A stretch of 64,000 bases of DNA from Desulfonatronum thiodismutans. Lineage in GTDB: Bacteria; Desulfobacterota; Desulfovibrionia; Desulfovibrionales; Desulfonatronaceae. Below are positions 53,798-60,952 of this stretch, one piece after another (position 1 is the first letter of the stretch; each line of letters starts with the position of its first letter). The DNA lies in contig NZ_JPIK01000018.1 in NCBI RefSeq assembly GCF_000717475.1, forward strand, positions 132,374 through 196,373. Reading direction: 5' to 3'. The notes under the pieces were generated by a model. That model did not search any database, was not told the DNA's origin, and saw only the letters and a program-made list of their open reading frames with translations. A program made the position numbers and the translations under genes.

Positions 53798-54577
53798 ATG
53801 ACTCCATTGATTTCTTTTTTTCCCCTCATCGCCCTGGCTCTCGGTCTCGTCCTGGGCAGTTTCTACAACGTCTGCATCCATCGCTATCTGACCGGGGAAT
53901 CCATTGTCCTGCCGGCTTCGCATTGTCCGCGTTGCCGCAACGCGCTTTCCTGGTGGGAGAACATTCCGCTGATCAGCTTCATCCTGTTGCGCGGGCGGTG
54001 CCGGGCTTGCAAGGAGTCTATTTCCTGGCGTTATCCCATCGTGGAGGCGGTTTCCGGAGTCTGGGCCCTGCTGCTGGCAGTGCAATTCGGCCTGGGCTGG
54101 GAATGGCTCTTGTACATGATCGTCGGCGGATTGCTGATCATCATGAGCTTCATCGATTTTCAGGAATTCATCCTGCCGGACGTGTTCACGTTCCCTGGAG
54201 CAATGTTGGCTTTTGCCGGGACGGCGTTGCTGACCAACATGCCCTGGGTTGACTCCCTGTTGGGCGCGGTGATCGGCGCGGGGGCCTTCTGGTTGTTGCA
54301 GAAAGGGTATTATTTGCTGCGCGGAGTGGAGGGGCTGGGAACCGGGGACATCAAGCTGATGCTGATGCTCGGGGCCCTGGTGGGGTGGCAGGGGCTGCCG
54401 ATGATGATTTTTCTGGCCGCGTTCACGGCCCTGGCGGCCAGCCTGGGCTACATGGCAAAAAATGCCCATCAGGGCATGCAGACCCGGATTCCCTTCGGCC
54501 CGTTCCTGAGCCTGGGAGCCATGCTTCAAATCTTGTACGGGCCGGTGTTAATGCAGCTTTTACTGCCCTTGGCGTAG
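53798..54577 (+). CDS. pilD: Prepilin peptidase / N-methyltransferase
   Basis: Inner-membrane aspartic protease of 259 residues that cleaves and methylates type IV pilin or type II secretion pseudopilins. N-terminal GSFYNVCIHRY with the methyltransferase-type zinc site HCPRCRNALSWWENIPLISF and RGRCRACKESISWRYP, then about seven membrane spans. The catalytic aspartates are in SFIDFQEFILPD and GLGTGDIKLMLMLGALVGW. No pilus genes lie nearby in the window. Confidence 0.93.
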   Translation: MTPLISFFPLIALALGLVLGSFYNVCIHRYLTGESIVLPASHCPRCRNALSWWENIPLISFILLRGRCRACKESISWRYPIVEAVSGVWALLLAVQFGLGWEWLLYMIVGGLLIIMSFIDFQEFILPDVFTFPGAMLAFAGTALLTNMPWVDSLLGAVIGAGAFWLLQKGYYLLRGVEGLGTGDIKLMLMLGALVGWQGLPMMIFLAAFTALAASLGYMAKNAHQGMQTRIPFGPFLSLGAMLQILYGPVLMQLLLPLA

Positions 54578-54634
54578 CTCGGGGCGTATTCAGTTAGATG
54601 GGTTCGCATCGAACTTGACCCATGTCGGTGGAGT

Positions 54635-54650
54635 TGGCAACCTATTTGCA
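54635..54650 (+). promoter_or_regulatory. Sigma-54 promoter
   Basis: TGGCAACCTATTTGCA matches the sigma-54 consensus TGGCACN5TTGCA with correct spacing; -24 GG and -12 GC are both present. The predicted transcript would start near 54661 and give a ~35-base leader to the 164-residue gene at 54696. Sigma-54 control usually means an enhancer-binding activator; flagellar and nitrogen genes are common targets. Confidence 0.7.
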
Positions 54651-54695
54651 AAAACGCAAAGCATACGGATTTCACCTCCACCCAGGAGCACCCCC

Positions 54696-55190
54696 ATGAA
54701 AATCAATCCAGATCAATCTTCCCTCGTGAAGGCGGATGCGGAACGGGATGTCCGGAGGGTGAACAGGGGCAGTGAACGGTTTGAAGATCTGCTCCTTCGC
54801 GCCACGGAAAACATCTCGTCCAACCAAAGTCCGCCGTCCGGCCCGGCACAGCCCCTGAGCACCGGGGACATGATGCATCTGACCCCGACCCAGATGCTCT
54901 TCCCCGTTGACAAAACCCCAGGATTCGAGAGCACGGCCATGGACTCCCTCGACAATCTGCTTTCGAGGTGGGAAAAATATGCCCACCAGTTGGCCGCCCA
55001 GCCCCCGGAGTTACGCAGCGCCAACGGCATCCTTGATGAGATTTCCACCGAGATCGGCGCCTTGAAGGCCAACTGGCCCCAGCAGGCTCCGCCTCAGCCC
55101 ATGATGCCGGAGTTGCGCGGCGTGCTTGACGAGCTGGAAGTTATGGCCGTCACCGAGCGGATCAAGTTCAACCGCGGAGACTATATTTAG
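54696..55190 (+). CDS. Sigma-54-controlled protein of unknown function
   Basis: Soluble protein of 164 residues, CAGGAG eight bases before the ATG. It has a polar, Pro/Ser/Gln-rich first half (SSNQSPPSGPAQPLSTGDMM) and a helical second half (SLDNLLSRWEKYAHQLAAQP, GILDEISTEIGALKANW, LRGVLDELEVMAVTERIKF). The second half resembles small export-chaperone or hook-length-type helical proteins, and the sigma-54 promoter makes a motility link attractive, but no flagellar gene is in the window. Family not recognised. Confidence 0.75.
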   Translation: MKINPDQSSLVKADAERDVRRVNRGSERFEDLLLRATENISSNQSPPSGPAQPLSTGDMMHLTPTQMLFPVDKTPGFESTAMDSLDNLLSRWEKYAHQLAAQPPELRSANGILDEISTEIGALKANWPQQAPPQPMMPELRGVLDELEVMAVTERIKFNRGDYI

Positions 55191-55205
55191 ATCGACGGGA
55201 GCCGA

Positions 55206-55841
55206 TCACCTCGTGGCTCCCGTCATCAGTCTCCATTCCGCCAGGGGCCGATAGTTCGGCCCTTCCGCGGACAAGCGACTCTCCCAGAGCACCATCCGGT
55301 CCACGGTGATTTCCGGCCAGGAAAACTCTCCCACGGAGCGGAGAATATCGACCCAAGGCGACGCGGATGAGTGCCTGGTTTCCCGTGAACCACGCCGCGC
55401 CATGCAGTGGCGGTCTTTTCGTGGCGGCTTGATCCGCGCCACGGTGAGATGCGGTCGAAACGTTCGTTCTTCTCTGGCAAAACCCAGACCCGCGCATGTG
55501 GACTCGACCCTGGTCGCCAGTTTGCGGGCCTGCTCCATCCCTTTGCCCAGCCCCACCCAGAAAACCCGAGGCCTGCGTAGATCCGGGAAAAATCCCGCGC
55601 CGCGTCCCCGCAACGCAAACGCCGGGCACGTTTTTTCACCGGAAAGCCCCTCCCCTAAAGCCTCCATCAAGGGCTTGATCCGCTGCTCCTGGATATCTCC
55701 CAAAAATTTCAACGTCAGATGCCAGTTCCCCGGCCTGGTCCAGGATACCCCGGAGCCCAGCGGGATTTTCCATTCCTCAATGATGCCCGCCAGCAACCGC
55801 TGGTAGGCTTCGGGCAACGGTAGGCCAATAAAGCAGCGCAT
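55206..55841 (-). CDS. thpR: RNA 2',3'-cyclic phosphodiesterase
   Basis: 2H-phosphoesterase of 211 residues (LigT/ThpR family), opening 2',3'-cyclic RNA ends. The two HxTx motifs read NWHLTLKFLGD near residue 42 and FRPHLTVARIK near 138. The start block MRCFIGLPLPEAYQRLLAGII is typical. A middle segment (RGAGFFPDLRRPRVFWVGL) matches the family's substrate-binding strand. Slightly longer than E. coli ThpR. It converges on the sigma-54 gene and may share transcription with the CULT gene upstream, 45 bases away. Confidence 0.9.
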   Translation of the reverse strand: MRCFIGLPLPEAYQRLLAGIIEEWKIPLGSGVSWTRPGNWHLTLKFLGDIQEQRIKPLMEALGEGLSGEKTCPAFALRGRGAGFFPDLRRPRVFWVGLGKGMEQARKLATRVESTCAGLGFAREERTFRPHLTVARIKPPRKDRHCMARRGSRETRHSSASPWVDILRSVGEFSWPEITVDRMVLWESRLSAEGPNYRPLAEWRLMTGATR

Positions 55842-55886
55842 GTGTTTCTCCTGTTCGGGGGGCTCTCAGCAATCCATGGCAACGGT

Positions 55887-56369
55887 TCACCCATCCTCGA
55901 TCAGCCTATCCAGAATCAGGCCGAAAAAGCCGGAGTTCCGGCCGTCCTGAAAGCGCCAGCCGAGATGCGCCTGGCAGGCCGCGCACGCGGCGACCTGCCA
56001 GGAGAGGCCGGGAAACCAGGAGAATTCGGTGCTGGGCGGGCTTGCCGGGAGCGCGCCGGGGGCGCGGGCGAAGCAGCCGATTGCAAAGACGTGTCCGTGA
56101 GGATTGAAGAAGACATGGTCGTGGCGATCGTTGATCGCGATGCGCTGGTCCATCGAGGTGATTGCCGATCCGCAAGCCCGGCAGCGCAGGACCGGCCCAG
56201 GGAGCGTTTCGGTTTCATCCAGGGATTCTTCGACGAGAATATGCTCCGGGCTTCGGCCATGGTCCAGGCGAAGCACCTCGATTCGTCCCGGCCGAGAATG
56301 AGGCCTTGAAACCGCTGGGACGGCATCAACGCTCAACATGACACGTCGGTAGACAGGCTGTGTCATCAT
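55887..56369 (-). CDS. CULT-domain (cereblon-like) protein
   Basis: Protein of 160 residues consisting of an N-terminal extension and one CULT domain, the fold that binds thalidomide in human cereblon and uridine-like or cyclic-imide ligands in bacterial forms. The zinc site is Cys63, Cys66, Cys129, Cys132 (RCRACGSAI, CAACQAHLGW). The aromatic cage is Trp118, Trp124 and Trp138 with Phe140 (FSWFPGLSWQ, HLGWRF). HVFFNPHGHVFAIGCF and GFFGLILDRL complete the pattern. GGGGGAAG precedes ATGATG. The natural ligand in bacteria is unresolved. No Lon or DDB1-like domain is attached. Confidence 0.85.
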   Translation of the reverse strand: MMTQPVYRRVMLSVDAVPAVSRPHSRPGRIEVLRLDHGRSPEHILVEESLDETETLPGPVLRCRACGSAITSMDQRIAINDRHDHVFFNPHGHVFAIGCFARAPGALPASPPSTEFSWFPGLSWQVAACAACQAHLGWRFQDGRNSGFFGLILDRLIEDG

Positions 56370-56516
56370 GCTTCCCCCATGGCTTTGGTGGTGCGCTTGA
56401 CGGCTGATTTTTGGACTTTTCCGCGGGGTTGAGGCAAGAAGATCGGATGTGGTCGGGGGAATGCTGGTCGAAATCCGTCCACGCCGGGAGATGAGGAAAA
56501 GCGTTGGAGGAAGCTG

Positions 56517-57302
56517 ATGCGGGATGTCACGGATGATCTTGTGCGGATCATGGAGCGGATTGCTGGTGGTGAATATGGAAGCGATCTCTTCCGGTACAGT
56601 ACGGAGGAGCATCCGGAAATGGTGCGCAGGATCGCCGAGGCCATGGGGATGATGATGGTCAAGGTGGAGGCCAGGGAGCAGCGCATTTTGATGGACCTTG
56701 AAGAACTCCGCGAGCGGCACGAAATGTTCAAAAAAGCGGTGACCAGTTTCGCTTTGGCCATGTCGTCCGCGATAGGGGCTCGGGATCCCTACACCCAGGG
56801 GCACGAGCAGCGTACCGCAGGATATGCCTTGCGTCTGGCCCGAAGGGTCGGCTTGTCCATGGAGGACGCCCAGTCTGTATATCTCGGGGCCATGCTGCAT
56901 GATATCGGCAAACTCGGTTTTTCCGATGCGCTGTTTAGCGGCGAGGATTGTCGTGATTCACCGGAACTGCTGCAAGCGATCAAGGCCCATCCGAAAATCG
57001 GCGGTTCCATCTTGCTCTGGCTCGATTTTCTCGGCCCCGCCCTGGACGTGGTGCGTCACCATCACGAGCGCATGGACGGCTCAGGGTATCCGCAAGGCCT
57101 GGTCGGCGAGGACATCCCCTATTTCGCCCGAATCGTGGCCGTGGCCGATATCTTTGACGCCATTACCACGGATCGTCCCTACCAACGCGGCAAGACCCTG
57201 CGCGAAGGTCTCGCCACTTTGGAGGCCATCGCCGGATCCCATCTCGACCCGGTCCTGGTGGCCGCGTTTCAGGAGGAGGTTCTGGAGAACGGGCTGGAAT
57301 AG
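56517..57302 (+). CDS. HD-GYP-domain phosphohydrolase
   Basis: Probable cyclic-di-GMP (or cGAMP) phosphodiesterase of 261 residues. A ~70-residue helical N-terminus, likely a HAMP-like coiled coil without membrane spans (ILMDLEELRERHEMFKK), leads to an HD-GYP domain: DPYTQGHEQRTAGYALRLAR near 90, LHDIGKLGFSDAL near 127, HHHERMDGSGYPQGL near 180 and VADIFDAITTDRPYQRG near 210. All metal ligands appear present. No receiver domain is fused. GGAGG lies upstream of the ATG. Confidence 0.9.
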   Translation: MRDVTDDLVRIMERIAGGEYGSDLFRYSTEEHPEMVRRIAEAMGMMMVKVEAREQRILMDLEELRERHEMFKKAVTSFALAMSSAIGARDPYTQGHEQRTAGYALRLARRVGLSMEDAQSVYLGAMLHDIGKLGFSDALFSGEDCRDSPELLQAIKAHPKIGGSILLWLDFLGPALDVVRHHHERMDGSGYPQGLVGEDIPYFARIVAVADIFDAITTDRPYQRGKTLREGLATLEAIAGSHLDPVLVAAFQEEVLENGLE

Positions 57303-57360
57303 CTGTCGTGCCGGATGCGGCTACCGCCTTATTCAGTCTACTGTCCAGAATTTTGGCCAC

Positions 57361-57485
57361 AGACGGAAAAGGCAGACAAAGAAGGACTTTTCTCCAGCCG
57401 ACTTGGCTGGAGAAATACACTTCGCGCCGCAGGCGCAGGCAAATGTTTCAGCCCTGAAGCATGGGTCTTCCGTCTGCCTTTTTCT
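57361..57485 (+). ncRNA. Candidate structured RNA with closing stem and terminal U-run
   Basis: The outer stem GAAAAGGCAGAC (57366-57377) pairs with GTCTGCCTTTTTC (57472-57484). Inside lie three hairpins: a perfect 9-bp stem with loop GACTT at 57391-57413, GCGCC/GGCGC at 57424-57436, and GTTTCAG/CTGAAGC at 57445-57460. The closing stem ends in TTTTT, so the plus strand could terminate here after HD-GYP. The multi-branch shape is more elaborate than a terminator needs. The function is unknown. Confidence 0.5.
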
Positions 57486-57499
57486 CCTTCCCCGCCTGG

Positions 57500-58006
57500 T
57501 CAGCCCCCTGCTTTCCGAACCATGTTCAACATCCCTTCCAGGGCCACCCGTGCGGTCTGGTGTTTGATCTCCAGACGTGTTCCGGAAAAGCGCCAAAGCG
57601 CGCTGTGCATTGCTTCGCCCAGCGCCCAGGCCATCCAGACCGTGCCCACGGGCTTTTCCGGAGTTCCTCCGTCCGGACCGGCGATGCCGGAGACGGCCAG
57701 GGCGGCCTGGGCACCGAGGAGTCGCCGTGCACCTTGGGCCATGGCCAGGACCGTCTCCCGGCTGACCGCTCCATGGGTCGTCAACACGGTCTCCGGCACC
57801 CCCAAGACCTGCTGCTTGACGTGGTTGGCGTAGGCCACGACGCCGCCGGCAAACCAGCCCGAGCTGCCCGAGACGTTGGTCGCTTCGTGGCTGATCAGCC
57901 CTCCGGTGCAGGATTCAGCTGCGGCCAGCAGCGCGGATCGTTTGCAAAGCTCCGTGCCCAGGGCCCGGATGATATCTTCGAGGTTTTCATTCTTCGTATG
58001 GGTCAT
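57500..58006 (-). CDS. pncC: Nicotinamide-nucleotide amidase (PncC/CinA C-terminal type)
   Basis: Deamidates NMN to nicotinate mononucleotide in pyridine-nucleotide recycling. 168 residues, stand-alone form without the N-terminal CinA domain. Blocks: LLAAAESCTGGLISHEATNVSGSS near residue 26 (catalytic Ser and Lys/Thr region), GGVVAYANHVKQQVLGV near 54, AVSRETVLAMAQGARRLLGA near 79 and AVSGIAGPDGGTPEKPVGTV near 103. It diverges from nadK at 58221, also an NAD-metabolism gene. Confidence 0.93.
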   Translation of the reverse strand: MTHTKNENLEDIIRALGTELCKRSALLAAAESCTGGLISHEATNVSGSSGWFAGGVVAYANHVKQQVLGVPETVLTTHGAVSRETVLAMAQGARRLLGAQAALAVSGIAGPDGGTPEKPVGTVWMAWALGEAMHSALWRFSGTRLEIKHQTARVALEGMLNMVRKAGG

Positions 58007-58220
58007 TGGTTGCCTCTCCTATTCCGGCTATCCTTGATCCATGAATGGGTAAAGGGTAATGCCTTGCCTGGCAAGTACATCGATAAAGGCCGCCGACCAT
58101 CCACACGACGCCTTCGCGCAAGCATGAAAGGCGCATCAAGGACCCTTCCCTTATGATTCATTTTTTTCTCCGCTTGGATACCCCGTTGTCCCTCAAAGTT
58201 CAGCCCCACGGGGTCTCGGC

Positions 58221-59075
58221 ATGAGTCGCATCCATCCTAAGTCCGTCCTTCTGGTCGTCAAACGAGGTCATGGCGAAGCCCTCGGTCTGGCCGACGAAAT
58301 CTCTGGCTGGCTGACCCGGCGCGGGATCGTTGCCTGGGTTACTGAAAACGAGGACGACCTCTCTTCGTGTTTGCCTGCCCAAAGCCAGACTCCGACCCTG
58401 GTTCTCGTTTTGGGCGGGGACGGGACCATGATCAGCGTGGCCCGAAAGATCTGCACCAACGACATGGCGCTGCTGGGGATCAACTTCGCGCGGGTGGGAT
58501 TTCTGACGGAATGTTCAAGGGATGCCTGGAAGGAGGTCCTGGAGGACATTCTTGCCAACGGGGCCGCGGTGTCCTCACGCTTACTCCTGGACGTCCGTCT
58601 GGTCCGCGACGACGCCACCCTGCTTTCAACCGTCGCGGTGAACGACATCGTGGTCGGTCGGGGCAACTTGGCCCGACTGGTCAACCTGGAACTGTTCTTC
58701 GCGGACGAACGAATCGCCGCCCTACGGGCCGACGGCTTGGTGCTTTCCACGCCCACCGGGGCTTCTGCCTATTCCTACTCCGCGGGGGGGCCGCTGATCT
58801 ATCCGGAATTGGAGGTGATTTGCGCCACTCCGATCTGTTCGTTCCTGACGGAAGTCAAGCCGTTCGTCTTTCCGGCCGATCAAGAAATCCGGGTCCGGGT
58901 GAACGAGGAGACGACCGAGGTGTTTCTGACTCTTGACGGACAATCGGGCTGGCCGTTGCGCAAGGGGGACACGGTGCTGGTCGCCAGGTCGTCCCGAAGA
59001 ATGCATCTGGTCAGGTATCCGGGGTCGTCCTATTTTCAAAAACTCAAGGCCAAAGGTTTTCTTCGGGAGATCTGA
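58221..59075 (+). CDS. nadK: NAD kinase
   Basis: ATP-dependent phosphorylation of NAD to NADP. 284 residues. Diagnostic GGDGTMISVAR near residue 70, FARVGFLTE near 93, AVNDIVVGRG near 140 and DGLVLSTPTGASAYSYSAGGPLI near 176. The C-terminal beta region is normal (LTEVKPFVFPADQEIRVRV). It ends one base before the GTG start of the 606-residue gene, so translation is likely coupled. Confidence 0.94.
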   Translation: MSRIHPKSVLLVVKRGHGEALGLADEISGWLTRRGIVAWVTENEDDLSSCLPAQSQTPTLVLVLGGDGTMISVARKICTNDMALLGINFARVGFLTECSRDAWKEVLEDILANGAAVSSRLLLDVRLVRDDATLLSTVAVNDIVVGRGNLARLVNLELFFADERIAALRADGLVLSTPTGASAYSYSAGGPLIYPELEVICATPICSFLTEVKPFVFPADQEIRVRVNEETTEVFLTLDGQSGWPLRKGDTVLVARSSRRMHLVRYPGSSYFQKLKAKGFLREI

Positions 59076-59076
59076 C

Positions 59077-60897
59077 GTGTCCACCCTTCTTCGTACTGAT
59101 TCCTCTCCAGAGTTCCGGCTGGGCCATGACCCCCGACTGGACGCCTGGATTCTGCATTTTCTCACGGAAAACAATCTGGATCACGCCACTAATCCGGAGG
59201 AGAACGCTTCACCGGAGCAGATCCGATTCATGGTGGATCTGGATGACGACCAGTTTTTCCCGGCCTGCACGGACTGGATGCTGGACTACTTGCTCAAGCA
59301 GGAGCTGGCTCCGGACCTGCGCGTCGAGTACGCCCGGCACTGGAAAAGCCTGTTTCGCCTGGTTCGTGAACAGATCGCCGATCCGTACCTGCGGGACAAG
59401 ATCGTCGCCTTGTGCCAATTCAAGTTCCGTTCCGCCCTGCGGTCGTCCATCGTTATTCCCTCGCGGCTGATCAAATGGATGCTGACGATCTTCATGAGCC
59501 ACAGCGGGCTGGACGATCCGCTCCGGGACCGCAAGCGCCGGGCCAACGCCCGGGCCTACGCCTTCACGCAGACGTCGCTGTACCGCCGGATCGTCAGCGC
59601 CTGCCCCCAGGATCTGATTGCCTGCACCAACATGGATCAACTGCGGGAGGATCTGGATCTTCTGGAGCTGAAGCGACTGGTGCGCTTGGCCACATTGCAC
59701 GGGATCTGGGAAGCCAAGGAGTTCCGCCTGCACAAGACCGTTGCCGAGTGGACCGACGTTCTCCCTGTCTGGGAATCCAAGGAGATTCAGCCGGACGCCC
59801 AGACCCTGCTGGACGAAGTGGACGCGCCGTGGCCGGAATTTGAGAAGTTGCGGAACTATCTGTTCCAGAAGCGCCATGACTCCCTGAAAATTCTCTACCT
59901 GCCCGGTGAGAGCGGGGCCGTGCTCTTTGACATTCTGATCGTCCGCGCCCTGATGCGCCAGGGGCACCGGGTCATCCTGGCCCTGAAGGAAGGGTTCGAC
60001 TTCATGGCTCCCACGGTCTGGGACGCGGACTACGACCCCGTACTCGCCGAATCCCTGGATGACGCCTTTTTTCTTACGGACAATCAGGTTTCCAAAAATG
60101 AACTGCTCAAACGGATTCGGGAAAATCAACTCCTGGTGATTTCGGACGGCACCCGGGAGCGTCTGAACCTCTACCGGACAAGCCTGACCTTCGCCAGGGC
60201 CTGGAAAGAGGCGAACCTGGTCATGGCCAACGGCCATGACCATTATCGGCGGCTGATCCCCGTGAGCCAGCGGTTCACTCGGGACATCGTCGCTTTTTAT
60301 CGCAACGAAGACGGAAAGGTGTTTTTTTCGTGCAAACCGCGATCCGAGCGCATCCGGCACGTCACGGAACGGGAGCTGCTGGTCAAGGCCGAGAAGCTCA
60401 TCGACGCCATGCGTCAGGCCAGGGCCGCGGGCAAGACCGTGATCTTTTACAGCGCCATCATCGGGTCCATTCCCGGACAGACCAAGACGGCCATCACCGT
60501 GCTCAACGCCTTTGCCGCGCACCTGCGCTCCAGGCTGGAACAGTCCCTGATCATCAATCCCGCCGAACACTTCGAACCGGGGATGGACGGGGACGATCTG
60601 ATGTACATGTGGGAAAAGGTCCAGCGCAGCGGGTTCATCGACGTCTGGCGGTTCCAGACCGTGGAGGACATCGAACGCGCCTTTGAATTGCTGGGCCAAA
60701 AGATGCCCGCGGTCTGGAACGGCAAGGACGCCACCTACTCCACGGGCTGCACCAAGGAAATGAAAATCGCCCTGGACATGCAGAAACGGCATCCTGAACT
60801 CCAGATCATCGGCCCCGACCCGGCCAAATTCTTCCGTCGCCGGGAGTACGGGGTGGGCAAGTACTTTGATATCAGCCTTGAACGGGCTTGGCGTTAG
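59077..60897 (+). CDS. Large protein with a DUF89-like C-terminal half
   Basis: Protein of 606 residues, GTG start preceded by GGGAGA and one base after nadK. The N-terminal ~270 residues are helical (LDAWILHFLTENNLDH, IPSRLIKWMLTIFMSHSG). The C-terminal half resembles the DUF89/ARMT1 metal-dependent phosphatase fold: KILYLPGESGAVLFDILIVR near 293, HRVILALKEGFDF near 322, ANLVMANGHDHYRRL near 380 (compare DUF89 'ADLVIAKGQGNYE'), FSCKPRSERI near 415. The usual DN metal ligand is replaced (PGESGAVLFD). Coupling to nadK suggests nucleotide or metabolite repair; this is inference and the resemblance is remote. Confidence 0.75.
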   Translation: MSTLLRTDSSPEFRLGHDPRLDAWILHFLTENNLDHATNPEENASPEQIRFMVDLDDDQFFPACTDWMLDYLLKQELAPDLRVEYARHWKSLFRLVREQIADPYLRDKIVALCQFKFRSALRSSIVIPSRLIKWMLTIFMSHSGLDDPLRDRKRRANARAYAFTQTSLYRRIVSACPQDLIACTNMDQLREDLDLLELKRLVRLATLHGIWEAKEFRLHKTVAEWTDVLPVWESKEIQPDAQTLLDEVDAPWPEFEKLRNYLFQKRHDSLKILYLPGESGAVLFDILIVRALMRQGHRVILALKEGFDFMAPTVWDADYDPVLAESLDDAFFLTDNQVSKNELLKRIRENQLLVISDGTRERLNLYRTSLTFARAWKEANLVMANGHDHYRRLIPVSQRFTRDIVAFYRNEDGKVFFSCKPRSERIRHVTERELLVKAEKLIDAMRQARAAGKTVIFYSAIIGSIPGQTKTAITVLNAFAAHLRSRLEQSLIINPAEHFEPGMDGDDLMYMWEKVQRSGFIDVWRFQTVEDIERAFELLGQKMPAVWNGKDATYSTGCTKEMKIALDMQKRHPELQIIGPDPAKFFRRREYGVGKYFDISLERAWR

Positions 60898-60952
60898 TCC
60901 GGGCGGGTTGAGGCCCTGAAAGGGTGGTCGTCGAAAAAAGACCAGAAAGCTG

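Noticed and set aside
55887..56900. Extension of the CULT gene upstream to 56900.
   Set aside because: It would overlap the HD-GYP gene on the other strand; the ATG at 56369 has a good ribosome-binding site and the family begins there.
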